From DASWJQ01 sp036397095 (GTDB lineage: Bacteria > Chloroflexota > Anaerolineae > Anaerolineales > E44-bin32), in the NCBI GenBank assembly GCA_036397095.1, contig DASWJQ010000057.1, positions 1-64,000 on the forward strand: a stretch of 64,000 nucleotides of DNA. Reading direction: 5' to 3'. This document shows positions 42,917-53,700 of the stretch, piece by piece (within the stretch, counting starts at the first letter, position 1; each line of letters begins with the position of its first letter). Made by a program: the position numbers and the translations under genes. The notes beneath the pieces are model-generated. The model did not search any database. It saw only the letters and a program-made list of their open reading frames with translations, and was not told the DNA's origin.

Positions 42917-43824
42917 TGGACCGGTTTCGGCTGCGCGTCCCGGCAACGGCCGCCAACCTGGGGCCCGGCTTTGATAGTCTGGCGCTAGCCCTCCAACTCC
43001 ACAACACGGTCGATGTTGAGCGACAAGCGAGCGGGCTATCATTTTCTATGACTGGCGAAGGAGCCGGAAGGCTGCCGGTCGACGAAACCAATTTGATGAT
43101 CCGGGCAGCCTGGCACACCTGGGAGCTGATGGGCGCTCCCCGCCTTGGATTCCGCCTGGCGGCGCACCACCAAATCCCGCCGGGCTCCGGCCTCGGCTCG
43201 TCGGCGGCGGCGGTAGTAGCCGGTGTGCTGCTGGCCGATGCCCTGGCTGGCCTTCAACTGGACCTAGCTCGACAGCTGGCGATCGCCGCCGAACTGGAAG
43301 GACATGCCGACAACGCCGCCGCCGCGTTGATGGGCGGGATCGTCGTGACGCGCTATCAGGCGGGCGAGGTCTTGGCCCGCCGGATCGAGCCCGCCTCACA
43401 AAACGTGCTGGTTGTGGTCCCCGAGGTCGATCGCCCGACGACCGAAATGCGCCGGGTGCTGCCGGGCCAGGTCTCGCTGGCCAGCGCCACAGCCAACGCG
43501 GCCGGACTGGCCTTGACGATTGAGGCGCTGCGGCGCGGCGATCATGCCTTGTTGGCCCAAGCAGCCCGCGATGAACTGCACGAGCCGCACCGATTTCCGC
43601 TGCTGCCGGCGGCGGCCGAGGCCCGGCAGGCTGGCCTTGCTGCCGGCGCCAGCGCCGTAGTTCTGGCCGGCGCCGGACCTGGCCTGGTGGCGTTCGGGGA
43701 AGAAGGGTTGCAGGCTGTGGAGGCGGCCATGTGTGCCGCGTTTGGCCAAGCGGGCATCCAGTCTCGCGCCTTCCGGCTGCCGATCGATTACGAAGGCGCC
43801 CGTCTGACCTTTCCCAGCCACTAG
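42916..43824 (+). CDS. thrB: Homoserine kinase
   Basis: GHMP-family kinase of 302 residues phosphorylating homoserine, the step before threonine synthase. The N-terminal RVPATAANLGPGFDSLALAL and the phosphate loop PPGSGLGSSAAAVVAGVLLAD are diagnostic. LEGHADNAAAALMGG and a C-terminal LAGAGPGLVAFGEE follow. It is translationally coupled to thrC (shared A of TGATG). It converges on the lipoprotein gene ending at 43826 with a 1-bp gap. Confidence 0.95.
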   Translation: MDRFRLRVPATAANLGPGFDSLALALQLHNTVDVERQASGLSFSMTGEGAGRLPVDETNLMIRAAWHTWELMGAPRLGFRLAAHHQIPPGSGLGSSAAAVVAGVLLADALAGLQLDLARQLAIAAELEGHADNAAAALMGGIVVTRYQAGEVLARRIEPASQNVLVVVPEVDRPTTEMRRVLPGQVSLASATANAAGLALTIEALRRGDHALLAQAARDELHEPHRFPLLPAAAEARQAGLAAGASAVVLAGAGPGLVAFGEEGLQAVEAAMCAAFGQAGIQSRAFRLPIDYEGARLTFPSH

Positions 43825-43825
43825 C

Positions 43826-45187
43826 TCAATCGAACGACCAGAAGGCCAAGTCCCCCTTCACCAGGCGCACCAACTCGAAGGTCTCGCCGATCGCCAAGCG
43901 CGCAATCCATCGATCGCCTCGTTGATCGACAATCGGCAGCACCATCCACCGGCCGTCGGGGGACCATAGACGGCTCGATCTTTGGTACTGGTCATAGAAC
44001 GGAAGCAGGCTGAGGAAGTCATCGGTTGGCTCAATTTCGGTCAACAAAACGGGTTGGCCCTGTGGGGGTTCGATGAGGTACAAGCGCAAGCGCCAGGCCA
44101 CCCCTTGACGTGCGTAGCTCACCAAGGGATTGTCCTCGTGCGGCGCCAGCACCGGCACGATCGCCAGCAGCCGGTCGTCGACCGGCGACCAGAAAAAGGC
44201 GGCCACCGATTCAAGCCCACTCGGCACCAGCCGTGCACTCCCAGCGGTCGTCAGATCGAGCAGCATCAGTTCGCCGAAGCGCGCGTCGAGGATGTGGCTT
44301 TGCTCGACGAAGGCAGCCCAAGACCCACTGGGCGCCCAGGCGAAGGCCACCGTGCGGCCGACCTGGGCGACACGCTCCAGCGGACGACCTTCAGGATCCA
44401 ACAAGAGCAGCCCACTGTCGCCACCGACCACGCTGGCGGCGACCAATGCCCGCTGGCCTTCCGGTGCGAAGGCCGGCGCCTGGAAGGATAGCGGCCGCAG
44501 GGCCAATGGGCGGCCATCGCCCGGTACCTCATCGAAACGTGTCACGCGGGCTTCAACTGGGCTGGCCGCCGCCGAGCCGCCGGCATGGGCCAGGAGCGAG
44601 CGGCCGTCGGCCGACCAAGCCCAATAGTAGGGCTGGCCGCGGTCGAGCAGGCTGGCCTCCCCCTGACCGTCGATAAGCCACACGGAAAGGTCGGCCTGGC
44701 GGGCATTCGAGGCCAAGAAGGTCAGCCGCTGCCCATCGGGCGACCAATAGAGATAGAAGGGAAGTTCCTCAGGGTGCTCAAACCAAGTCAAAGCCTCGGT
44801 TTGCTGATCAGCCACCAGGATCTGGCTCCGCTGAATGCCCCCCTCATCGCCGCTGATCCCGACAAAAGCGAGTTGGTTGCTGCCAGGCGCCCATGCCAGC
44901 GCTTCGTAGTACCGGAAGCCGGCCGAGGTTGTGTGCGGAGGCTGGGCATCGCTGGTTAGCGGCCGTTGGCCGCTGCCATCCGGCGCCATCAGGAATACGT
45001 TGCCGTCCGTGCCCAGATAGGCAATTGTGCCAGGGATGGCGTCTTCGGGCTCCGTGGTGGTGGTCGCGACAGAAGGTGGGTCAATCCTCTGGTTGGAGCA
45101 GCCGACCAGCGCCAAAACCGCCAGGACGAACCAGGTGCGGCCCCCTTTTGCCCGCGCATGGGCGCCCGACGGCGACCTTGGGCTCAT
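43826..45187 (-). CDS. Lipoprotein with beta-propeller (WD40/TolB-like) domain
   Basis: A 453-residue predicted lipoprotein. The signal peptide ends at LALVGCSN (Cys30), followed by a Thr/Pro-rich spacer. The rest contains repeats typical of TolB/PD40 propellers: GNVFLMAPDGSGQRPLTSD, YEALAWAPGSNQLAFVG, YLYWSPDGQRLTFLAS, YYWAWSADGRSLLAHAG, VAFAWAPSGSWAAFVEQ and LWSPDGRWMVLPIVDQ. The role is unknown; such propellers usually bind proteins or act as scaffolds on the cell surface. Confidence 0.78.
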   Translation of the reverse strand: MSPRSPSGAHARAKGGRTWFVLAVLALVGCSNQRIDPPSVATTTTEPEDAIPGTIAYLGTDGNVFLMAPDGSGQRPLTSDAQPPHTTSAGFRYYEALAWAPGSNQLAFVGISGDEGGIQRSQILVADQQTEALTWFEHPEELPFYLYWSPDGQRLTFLASNARQADLSVWLIDGQGEASLLDRGQPYYWAWSADGRSLLAHAGGSAAASPVEARVTRFDEVPGDGRPLALRPLSFQAPAFAPEGQRALVAASVVGGDSGLLLLDPEGRPLERVAQVGRTVAFAWAPSGSWAAFVEQSHILDARFGELMLLDLTTAGSARLVPSGLESVAAFFWSPVDDRLLAIVPVLAPHEDNPLVSYARQGVAWRLRLYLIEPPQGQPVLLTEIEPTDDFLSLLPFYDQYQRSSRLWSPDGRWMVLPIVDQRGDRWIARLAIGETFELVRLVKGDLAFWSFD

Positions 45188-45215
45188 GAGGAGGGATTCA
45201 TTCCCTGGAGTCCGC

Positions 45216-45221
45216 TACAAT
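45216..45221 (+). promoter_or_regulatory. -10-like TACAAT before the small lipoprotein gene
   Basis: TACAAT 55 bp before the ATG at 45277, in the short divergent gap after the propeller lipoprotein start. No clear -35 is seen. Confidence 0.4.
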
Positions 45222-45276
45222 GCACTTGCGAACCGGAAAATGGCAAGGTAACCCTTACTTGGAATTGAGGCATCCT

Positions 45277-45825
45277 ATGTACCTACCCAATCGAAGGACC
45301 ATCAAGATCGGCCTGGCTGTGATTTCCTTGCTGGCCGCAGCCTGTACCCTGCCGGGCGTCGCCCAGCCGACGGCCACCCCGACCGAGGTTCCGCCGACCC
45401 CCACCCCTGAGCCGCCGACGCCCACGATCACTCTGTCGCCGGTGCCGACGGAAGGGGCCACCGCTGCCGCGACAGCCACCGTCGGCCCTTCGTTCAGCGG
45501 CGCCAATGTCTACGCCGTATCCCACCTGTCCGGCAATCGACTCCTGGTCACGGTCCAGGTACCGGGTGGCATTGAGGGCAGCTATAGGGCGACGGTGGGC
45601 TCCAGCTCGCTGGGCTGCGAGAAGCTGGCCGAATACCCCGATCGCCTGTACTGCTCCGGCCCCGAGCCCTACCAGAACGTGGGCTACGAGCACACGACGA
45701 TCTATGTCTTCGACCAGAGCAACGGGCAGCAGGTGATGCAGATCGACTTCAGCATCCCACCGTGGGCAACAGCAACGCCTTCGCCGACACCGACGTCGAC
45801 GTACACGCCAACAGCGACGCCTTAG
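45277..45825 (+). CDS. Small surface lipoprotein with Thr/Pro stalks
   Basis: A 182-residue protein. The signal peptide ends at the lipobox LLAAAC (Cys23). A stalk of PT repeats (PTATPTEVPPTPTPEPPTPT) then leads to a compact beta domain of about 110 residues with two cysteines (LGCEKLAEYPDRLYCSG), probably disulfide-linked. A second PT tail (ATATPSPTPTSTYTPTATP) closes the protein. The start at 45277 has GAGG upstream. I do not recognise the beta domain. Stalk composition matches that of the TadE-like protein at 56.5 kb. Confidence 0.68.
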   Translation: MYLPNRRTIKIGLAVISLLAAACTLPGVAQPTATPTEVPPTPTPEPPTPTITLSPVPTEGATAAATATVGPSFSGANVYAVSHLSGNRLLVTVQVPGGIEGSYRATVGSSSLGCEKLAEYPDRLYCSGPEPYQNVGYEHTTIYVFDQSNGQQVMQIDFSIPPWATATPSPTPTSTYTPTATP

Positions 45826-45827
45826 AC

Positions 45828-46511
45828 CTAGTGGGCGCCGTCGAGCGCCCGAAGAACGCCGACCGCTAGCCCGTCGCCGGCCGGGAATACGGTCGTGATC
45901 CAGTGGCCGCTCCGGGCCAGACCGGCGTTGAACGCCCGGATTTGCTCGACCGAGGCGTCAGCCACGGCGTCGTCGGCCACCTTGCCGCCATAGCCAAAAG
46001 CGTTGTGGGCCACCAGCAGCCCGCCGGGGCGCAGGTGTTCGCTGGCCCACGCCTGATAGTGCGGGTAGTTGGGCTTGTCGGCGTCCAGGAACATCAGATC
46101 ATAGGGCGCAAAGCGGGCCAAGGACGGGAGCAGTTCGATGGCCGCGCCCACATGCACATCGATTTGGTCGGACAGACCGGCCCGGGTTAGATTGCGCCGC
46201 GCCACATCAGCGTGCTCTGGGTTGACCTCGACACTGTGCAGCTTGCCTCCCTCGGCCATGCCGCCGGCAATCCACGCCCCGCTGTAGCCGCCCAGCGTGC
46301 CGATTTCTAGGCAGGTTTTCGCCTGACAGGCCGCCGTCAGCAGCCGTAAGAACGCACCTTCATGCGGTTGAATGTGAATCGTGGGCAGTCCCTGGGAAGC
46401 CGCATCTTGCCGCAGCCGGCGCAGAGTCTCATCTTCGGCGACAAAGGTACGCTGGATGTAGTCCGCCAGCGGGGTTGGTTGGCTGCCCAGCCGAGCCTCC
46501 TCCCAGGACAC
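45828..46511 (-). CDS. O-methyltransferase (caffeoyl-CoA type)
   Basis: SAM-dependent methyltransferase of about 227 residues, family 3. Motif I is CLEIGTLGGYSGAWIAGGM, with the acidic SAM ligand in LHSVEVNPEHADVARRNL and metal/active-site residues in YDLMFLDADKPNYPHY. LRPGGLLVAHNAFGYGG and FPAGDGLAVGVL finish the fold. An open frame continues upstream to 46862 but runs opposite mutY with unusual composition. GTG 46511 is chosen because it gives the normal family length. The methyl acceptor is unknown. Confidence 0.85.
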   Translation of the reverse strand: MSWEEARLGSQPTPLADYIQRTFVAEDETLRRLRQDAASQGLPTIHIQPHEGAFLRLLTAACQAKTCLEIGTLGGYSGAWIAGGMAEGGKLHSVEVNPEHADVARRNLTRAGLSDQIDVHVGAAIELLPSLARFAPYDLMFLDADKPNYPHYQAWASEHLRPGGLLVAHNAFGYGGKVADDAVADASVEQIRAFNAGLARSGHWITTVFPAGDGLAVGVLRALDGAH

Positions 46512-46552
46512 CGCCCGGCGCGGGCACTTCCTGTCCGGGCAGTGGCCGTCAT

Positions 46553-46558
46553 TATAAT
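46553..46558 (+). promoter_or_regulatory. -10 box TATAAT before mutY
   Basis: Perfect TATAAT ending 10 nt before the ATG at 46569. The implied leader is only a few nucleotides, another case of a nearly leaderless gene. Confidence 0.5.
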
Positions 46559-46568
46559 GCGGGCCATC

Positions 46569-47675
46569 ATGCCGCCTTCCCTCACCGATCAACTGTTCGC
46601 CTGGTACGGGCAGCAAGCGCGCGACCTTCCCTGGCGAGCCACGCGCGACCCGTACGCCATTTGGGTGGCCGAGGTCATGCTGCAGCAGACGCGGGTTGCC
46701 ACCGTCGTCCCCTACTACCAACGGTGGCTCGACCGGTTTCCGACGATGGAACACCTGGCGGCCGCCAGCCAGGACGACGTGCTCAACGCCTGGGAGGGCC
46801 TGGGCTACTACCGGCGGGCGCACAACCTGCAGCAGGCCGTCCGCCTGGTCGTCGATCAGCATGCAGGCCGGCTGCCTACGACCAGCGGCGAACTGCGACG
46901 GCTGCCGGGGATTGGCCCCTACACGGCGGCCGCCATCGCCGCCATCGCTTTCGGCCGCGATGAGATTGCCGTCGACGGCAACCTACGCCGGGTAATCGCA
47001 AGGTTGTTCGACCTCGACGCGCCGCTGGGCAGCGCCGAGGCTGAACAGGCGATCGCCGGAGCCGCCGCCAGACTGCTCCCGCCCGGCCGGGCCGGCGATT
47101 TCAACCAGGCGCTGATGGACCTCGGGGCGCTGATCTGCACGCCCGCCAATCCGGAATGCCCTTCGTGCCCACTCCAAGCCGAGTGTCTCGCGCGCCAGCG
47201 GGGCACGCAGCATCAACGGCCGGTCAGGCCAACCAAGGGCGTGCTGCCCACGGTTGAACGCATTACGGCCGTGATCCTGCGTAACGGCCGCTACTTGGTC
47301 GGCCGGCGGCCAGCGGGGGGTCTACTGGGCGGGCTGTGGGAATTCCCGGGGGGCGACCTGGCAGGCCAAGAGAGCGTTGATAGTGCGCTGGTTCGTATCT
47401 TGGAGTCGGATCTGGGTCTGGCGCTTGAGCGGGCCAGCCCGCGGGGCCGCTACCAGCACAGCTACACACACTTCCGGGTCACCGCCCATGTCTATCAGTG
47501 CCTTGTCGGCCCGGGCGAGCCGGTCTTGCAATCGCACGACGAACTGCGTTGGCTGGAAGCGGATTTGCTGACAGACGTTCCGATGGGCAAGATCGACCGC
47601 ACGATTGCCGAGTCCCTAAACCACGAAGACCCGAAGAACACAAAGGGCTCCCCTAAGGGCACGAAGAAATCCTGA
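46569..47675 (+). CDS. mutY: A/G-specific adenine DNA glycosylase MutY
   Basis: DNA repair glycosylase of about 368 residues that removes adenine opposite 8-oxoguanine. Catalytic Glu35 lies in EVMLQQTRV, and Asp136 in VDGNLRRV after the helix-hairpin-helix LPGIGPYTAAAIAAIAFG. The 4Fe-4S ligands are spaced as C-x6-C-x2-C-x5-C in CTPANPECPSCPLQAEC. A C-terminal NUDIX-like domain (GGLLGGLWEFPGGDL, YTHFRVTAHVY) recognises 8-oxoG. The last 20 or so residues (NHEDPKNTKGSPKGTKKS) come from a dispersed repeat and are not part of the family. An in-frame ATG at 46557 is also possible. Confidence 0.94.
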   Translation: MPPSLTDQLFAWYGQQARDLPWRATRDPYAIWVAEVMLQQTRVATVVPYYQRWLDRFPTMEHLAAASQDDVLNAWEGLGYYRRAHNLQQAVRLVVDQHAGRLPTTSGELRRLPGIGPYTAAAIAAIAFGRDEIAVDGNLRRVIARLFDLDAPLGSAEAEQAIAGAAARLLPPGRAGDFNQALMDLGALICTPANPECPSCPLQAECLARQRGTQHQRPVRPTKGVLPTVERITAVILRNGRYLVGRRPAGGLLGGLWEFPGGDLAGQESVDSALVRILESDLGLALERASPRGRYQHSYTHFRVTAHVYQCLVGPGEPVLQSHDELRWLEADLLTDVPMGKIDRTIAESLNHEDPKNTKGSPKGTKKS

Positions 47676-47757
47676 GGCTGACTAACTTCCCTCAGCAGCG
47701 GGTGCTCTTCTTTGTGTTCCCTTTTGGCACCTTTGTGAACTTGGCGGCTTTGTGGTT
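47619..47757. repeat. Dispersed intergenic inverted repeat, copy 2, entering the mutY 3' end
   Basis: An imperfect palindrome from AACCACGAAG...AACACAAAGG on the left to CTTTGTG...GGCTTTGTGGTT on the right, with a central CTGAGG...CCTCAG stem. The left arm is the last 19 codons of mutY. The right arm reaches to 10 bp before the stop of the converging adhesin gene. Words in both arms recur at 3.6 kb and 59.2-59.4 kb. Confidence 0.7.
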
Positions 47758-47767
47758 GCCCCGCGGC

Positions 47768-50700
47768 TCAGCCGTCGATCGACTCGACGCTGACCAGCAC
47801 GGCCCGCACCACCAAGCGATGCAAGTAGCTGCTGCTGCCGGCGTCGTAGGCCTCGCAGGTGACCAGCGTTAGCCAGTCCAACGTCTCGTGACGCAGCACG
47901 CTCAGGTTTTCGGGCAGCACCCGCCGGACCTGGCGCACCTCGTACACAAAGCGCAGCCCCTGCGTCTCAATTTCGATCCGATCCCCCCAGACCAACTCAT
48001 CCAGGGTGGCAAACGGGCCTGGGGTGCCGCCGGGCAGCAGCACGTGGCCGGTCAGGGCTGTATTGCCCGGCAGTGTTGGGAAGGCGGTCCCTTCCAGGTA
48101 ACCAACCTGGCCGGACAGCCAGGTCAGATCCCAGCCTTCGTCGTCGGTGGGCACACCGACAATGGCCGAGTTCAAGCGCAGCTTGTCGATCTTTAGGCGG
48201 AAGTCGGGCAGGGCGGTGACATTGGACTCGGACGGATCGGGCCCGCGCAGTGAGCGCGAAGTCGGCGGGAAGCCGGTGGCCGGCAGGCGCGGTGCGCTGA
48301 CGGTGGCACTGGCGCCCACGCCGTAGACATCGACCGGCGACCCCGGATCATAGACCCGCTCGTTGGCCAGTTCGTTGTGGCTCGACAGGGCGAACGGTGC
48401 ATCGAAATCGCCGGGCATGCTCGACCACTCGAGGAAGGCATCGTTGCTGACGCCCTGCCCCGGGGCGACCCCCTGCAGCCGGGCCTGGTATTGGATCTCG
48501 CTGCTGCCCTGGGGGAAGGAGTCCCAGGTTACCTGCAGCAGCGGTGCTCCGCCGTCGATTATCGTGGTTGGCGCTTGGCCAACACCGGTCCAGATCAAGG
48601 TGCCCGGTTCGTAGACCAGTTCCGGCGGCAAAGTGTCCTCAAGGATCAGGTCGAAGGCATCGCTGTCACTTTCGATATCGGATCCGATCTGAAGAGTGAA
48701 GGTCACCAGGCCGTTGTTAAGCACGACGGTTGGTTCGGCCGACTTATCCAGGGTCAGAGTCGGCTCGACCAGCTCGACCTCCGAGGCCGCCGCCGACAGG
48801 CCATCGCCCACCCAGGTGACCACGGCAGCGTTGTTGAGCAATCCGCCCCGCTGGTTGCCGAGTGAATCGAGCACGACCACGGTGTAGCGCAGCGTGAGAG
48901 TCTGGTCTTCATCGTCGCCGTTGGTGATGTTGTCGAAATCGAAGCTGATGGACCGCCCCTGATCGACCGGTTCCAGGCTGCCACCGGGGACGGCGCTCAC
49001 CGTGGCGTTGTTGCAGATGTCGCTCAGGCTGCCGACCGAGGCGGTCAGTGCCGGATCGGACGCGACCACAGGTTCGCAGGCGACGTAGGCCAAGCCCTGA
49101 TCGAGTGTGTCGGTCAGGACGACGTCGGCCATCGTGCCCGCTGGGACGGTCAGGACCAGTTCATAGGTCAGGATTTCGCCGATAGCGGCATCGCCAGGGC
49201 CGGTGAAGATTTGGTCAGTGTCGTCCAAGCTCTTGACCAGATCGGCGTTGACGTCGGTGGCGATATTGTCGGTGTCCGTGGCCGTATTGTTGTCCAGGTC
49301 GGGCTCGGGTCCATTGGTGCCATCGTCGGCCACTGTCACCGTGTTGACAATCTGGGTCACGCCAGGATCGAGCGGGCTGTCAACCGTCACCTGGAAGAAG
49401 ATCGTCAGGCCGTCACCGGCAACCAGATCACCTACGGTGAACTCACAGGCGCTGCCGGCGTTGTTGTCCGGCGTACACGACCAGCCCAATGTGCTGCCGG
49501 CCGGGTTAAAGATGGTGTTGGCCGGCACCATGTCGCTGACTACAACCCCGGTGGCGTCCTGATCACCGATGTTGGCGATGTCCATCTGATAGGTCAGCAC
49601 CGTGCCGTCCGAGATGATGCTGAGGCCGTCATCCTTGGTGATGCTCAAGTCGGGGAAGGCGCCCAGCGGCGTGTCGTCGCTATCGCTGTTATCGTCGGGG
49701 GTGGGCTCGATGCCGTTGGTGCCGTCGTCGCCGACGCTGGCACTGTTGCTAATCAACTCGACCAGCGCCGGCACCGTGCTATCGACGTCAACAGCCAAGG
49801 TCAGCACAATCGTCTGGCCGGCCGCCATGGCCCCCTGGTTGTAGCTGCAGGTGCTGCCGGCTGTGCCGTCGGGCAAGCAAACCCAACCCAGTGAACTCGA
49901 CCCTGCGTTGAAGGTCGTGTACTGCGGGATTACATCGGTGATGACGACACCGGTGGCGCCGGCGTTGCCGACGTTTTCGATGGTCAGGGTGTAGGCGATC
50001 GTGTCGCCGGGCACGGCGCTGATGCTGCCGTCATCCTTGGTCAGCGTCAGGTCGATGCCGGTGACCGTGACCGATTCTTCGGCCGAGCTGCTGTAGTCAT
50101 CCACACCGCCAGAGCCGTCGCGCTCGTTGGCATCGGCGCCGGGCACCGAGGTCCAGGACAGATCGGCCGTATTGTCAATGACATCGCTCACGTTGGCCGA
50201 CGGCGGCAGATCAACCGTCGCCTGGTAGGTGAAGACCACACTGGCATCGTCCTGGCTCAAACTGCCGCTGAAGACCAGCGTCGGTGCACCGGCCTCATTG
50301 GCCGTCCAGCCGGCCGGCGCGCTGGCCGAGCCGCCAACGTAGGTCAGGCCGGTCGGGATGGTGTCGGTAACGACCACCTCCTCGGCGTCGGCCGTGCTCG
50401 ATCCTAAGTGGCTGACGGTCAGGGTGTAGGTGACCGTCTGGCCCAGGCCGGGTGTGTCGTCGTCGGCCAGCTTGCCGATTTGCAGCTCGGGCTCGACCAG
50501 CTCGACATCGACGCTGGCGCTGCCGGTTTCGCCGCCGGCGTCGACCACCACGTTGTTGGTCAGCTGATCGCCGTTCTGGTTGCCGCTGGTATTCTCGACA
50601 CGGGCCACGACCTGCAGCACGATCTGATCGTCGCTATCTTCGATATTGTCGGGCGTGTTGGTCACGTCGCCGAAATCGAACACGACCGTGTCTTCAAATG

Positions 50701-53700
50701 TGTCGCTGTCCGAGTCGCTGATGATGCCGAAGGGACCGGGAGCAGGGAGGGCCGGCACGGCCGACAGATTGCCGCCGACCGACACCAGACTGGCGCTGAT
50801 GGCGCGCAAGATGCCGGCTTGCGGCGGGATGGTCGGCAGCGTGTCGGTGATCACCAGCGGAATGGCGGTGCCTTCGGGCAGGGTCACGGTGATTTCAAAG
50901 GTGACCTGTTCGCCAATCACCAAGTCAACAATGCCCAGGTCGTACTCGCCGCTGGCCGTCGATGTGACCGAGGTGGCGCTGATCGTCTTAGAGACCGCCG
51001 GATCATCGAGGCTCAGATCGACCGAAGCGCTGTCCACATAGTCATTCAGCCCACCAACACCGCTGGTGCCCGTGCGTTCCCCGGTGGCGCTGCCGGCGGT
51101 GCCGGCGGTAGATCCCGTCGGGTTGCCGCTCGTGCCGCTGCCGGGCAGGCTGGTGTAGGTCAGGCGGGCCGTGTTGCCGATATCGATGCCAATCGGCGTG
51201 TCGCTGTTCACAACGGCGTCGACCGTAATCGTCACACTGTCCCCCGGATCCAGACGGTCGATGAGCACATCGACGGTATTGCCAACCGAATTGTCAGTGA
51301 CGATTGCGTAGCCGGGGGCGCTCACGCTGACGCCGGTCAGCGTCGAATCGGAGCCCAGCGTATCTAGCAGTTGCAGGTCAAAGGCGGCCGCCGCCCGGAA
51401 GCCCGACGAGGTGTTGCCGAAGGTCAACGTGTATTCGAGCGGGTCATCGGCATCAGAAGGCGCCAGCGTGACGGTCTTGTTCAAGTTGGCAATCAGCGGC
51501 TCAGCAACCCGGACCCGCACCGAATTGGAATTTTCCCCATCCACGCCATTGATCCGGGGTCGGAATTCGTTGTCACGATTGGATGTCGCCGTAGCACCGG
51601 TGGCGTTGTTGTAGGCCTGGTTGCTGCTGTGGTTCATCACAATGGCATTGAATTCGACGACTACAAATTCGTGATCGTCATCGCGATCGTCGTTGGTCAG
51701 GTCACCCAGCTTGAAGTAGACATCCGTGCCGCTGCCGTAGACGTCATCGTCACTCCCGGCGGCACTCGAGACAGCCACATCGGGCAGTACGAAGGTCGGC
51801 GTGATCGAACCCACCGTCGTTTCGTTGCCACTCACATTCAGTCCGGCGCCGGCCAGAGTCGTTGAACCAATGCCGGCGTCGTTGGCCACCAGTGCAGCCA
51901 TCGCCGTTCCATCGTCCAAGAACTGCATCCCGCTGGGCAGACGATCTTGCAGTTGGAAATCAAGAGCCGTCCCCTCCGCCAGACGGAATTGCAGGCGGTA
52001 GCGCACGATTTCGCCGATGGCGACGCTCTCGAGCGAGCTGACAACGCCGGTGTGGGATTCGGACGTCGCCACAATGGATTTATCGGGCGCCGAGAACACG
52101 GTCACTATGGCGTCGTCACTGGCTAGGTGGTCGTTGACGGCGCCGCCGGGGTTGGTGGTGTCGCCAGTCCGCTCGACCGAAAGGCTGTTGTTGGCGGTCT
52201 GGGCGGTGGTGACGTCGGTCGGCAGGCTGGTCCAGGTGACGACGGCCGTGTTGGTCAGCACCTGGCCCGGGCTGACCGTGGCGTCCAATGTGGCCTGGAA
52301 GGTCAGGGTGCTGGTGGTGCCGATGGGGAAATTGGTCCAGCCGGCGGCTAATGTTGGCGCCCCGGAGGCGTCGAGGCTGTCCGGCGCCGTACCGGCCGTA
52401 TGGCTCAGCGAAAGCGGGACATAGGTCATGCCCGCTGGCACGGTGTCAGTCCAGGCGGCTTCAAAGGCATCGCTGCCGGTGGCGCCGCTGTGGTCGATGA
52501 CTACGGTGAAGGTGACGGTGTCCCCGGCGTCGGCCATGGTTAGATCGACTGTCTTGTCAACTTGCAGCACCGGCTCGACAACCGTGACCTCGGGGCCGAA
52601 GGCGCTAGCCGTGCCCTCGGTCCAGTTCCAGGCGGCGGTGTTGTTGAGCAGTGTGACCGGCGAATCCTGGTTGCCGGCGCTGTTGAGCACCACCACCCGG
52701 TACACAAGGGTAATGGTCTCGGCCACATTGTCGTCGGTGTTGATGTTGGTCAGGTCGCCAAAGGCAACCGTCATGCGCCGGGCCTGATCCTCGGCCAGCG
52801 CAGAGCCGCCTGGAACCTCGCCGAAGACGGCCGTCGCCGGGCCGGTCCAGGTCAGGTCGCCGGAAGAAGCGGTAACGGAATCAAGCGCCACAAAGGCCAG
52901 CCCCTGGTCGAGGGTGTCGGTCAGGGTGACCCCGGTCGAGCTGCCTTCGGGGATGGTGACGGTCAGGGTGTACTCGACGATCTCGCCGATGGCGACCTGT
53001 AGGCCGCTGGTAAACCCCTGGTTGGTGTCGGTCAGGTCCTTGACCAGGCCGACGTCGGCAATGGTGGTGTCGGCGTCATCCTGGAAGGCGGCGTTGGGGC
53101 CGTCGCCGGTGTGGTCCGGTCCACCTTCCTCGCCAGCGTAGTTGGTGACCTCGGCCGTGTTAGTGATCACCTGGTTGGGCTCGGCCGACGGATCAATCTG
53201 CAGATCGTAAGTGATGACGATCAGATTGCTGCCATCGGTCGGGTGATAGGCCTCGCATACGCCCACGCCCAGGCCCGGATCCACCAATTCAATCCCGGCG
53301 CCAAACAAATCCGTATCGGTGCCCAGGTAGCTGACGGCCGACCCGTCGCCCTTGGTCACTGTCAAGTTGAGACCGCCGCCGGGGATGACAAACCCCGGCT
53401 GCAGCGTGTCGGTGACAATAAGGTCAAAGGCGCCGGCCGGGCTGCTGCCCTGGTTCTCGATCACGATAGCGAACGAAACCAGATCGTCGGCGTCAACACC
53501 GCTCAGGTTCGAATCGACCGGGTTGGAGGCCAGGCCGTCCGAGCTGATCGTGCCGCCAAACCTCGTTCCGGCCGAACCTGGCGGGCTGAAAGCGACTGGG
53601 CCGGTGGTCCCCGGCGAGAACACACCGGCCGCCTGGTCGGTGGCGATGACACCCTTCTTGACCAGCAAGAACGGCTCGAGCAGCGTGAACTGGATGATGC

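Noticed and set aside
46512..46862. N-terminal extension of the O-methyltransferase frame
   Set aside because: It is antisense to the mutY start, lacks family similarity, and would give a protein far longer than the family.
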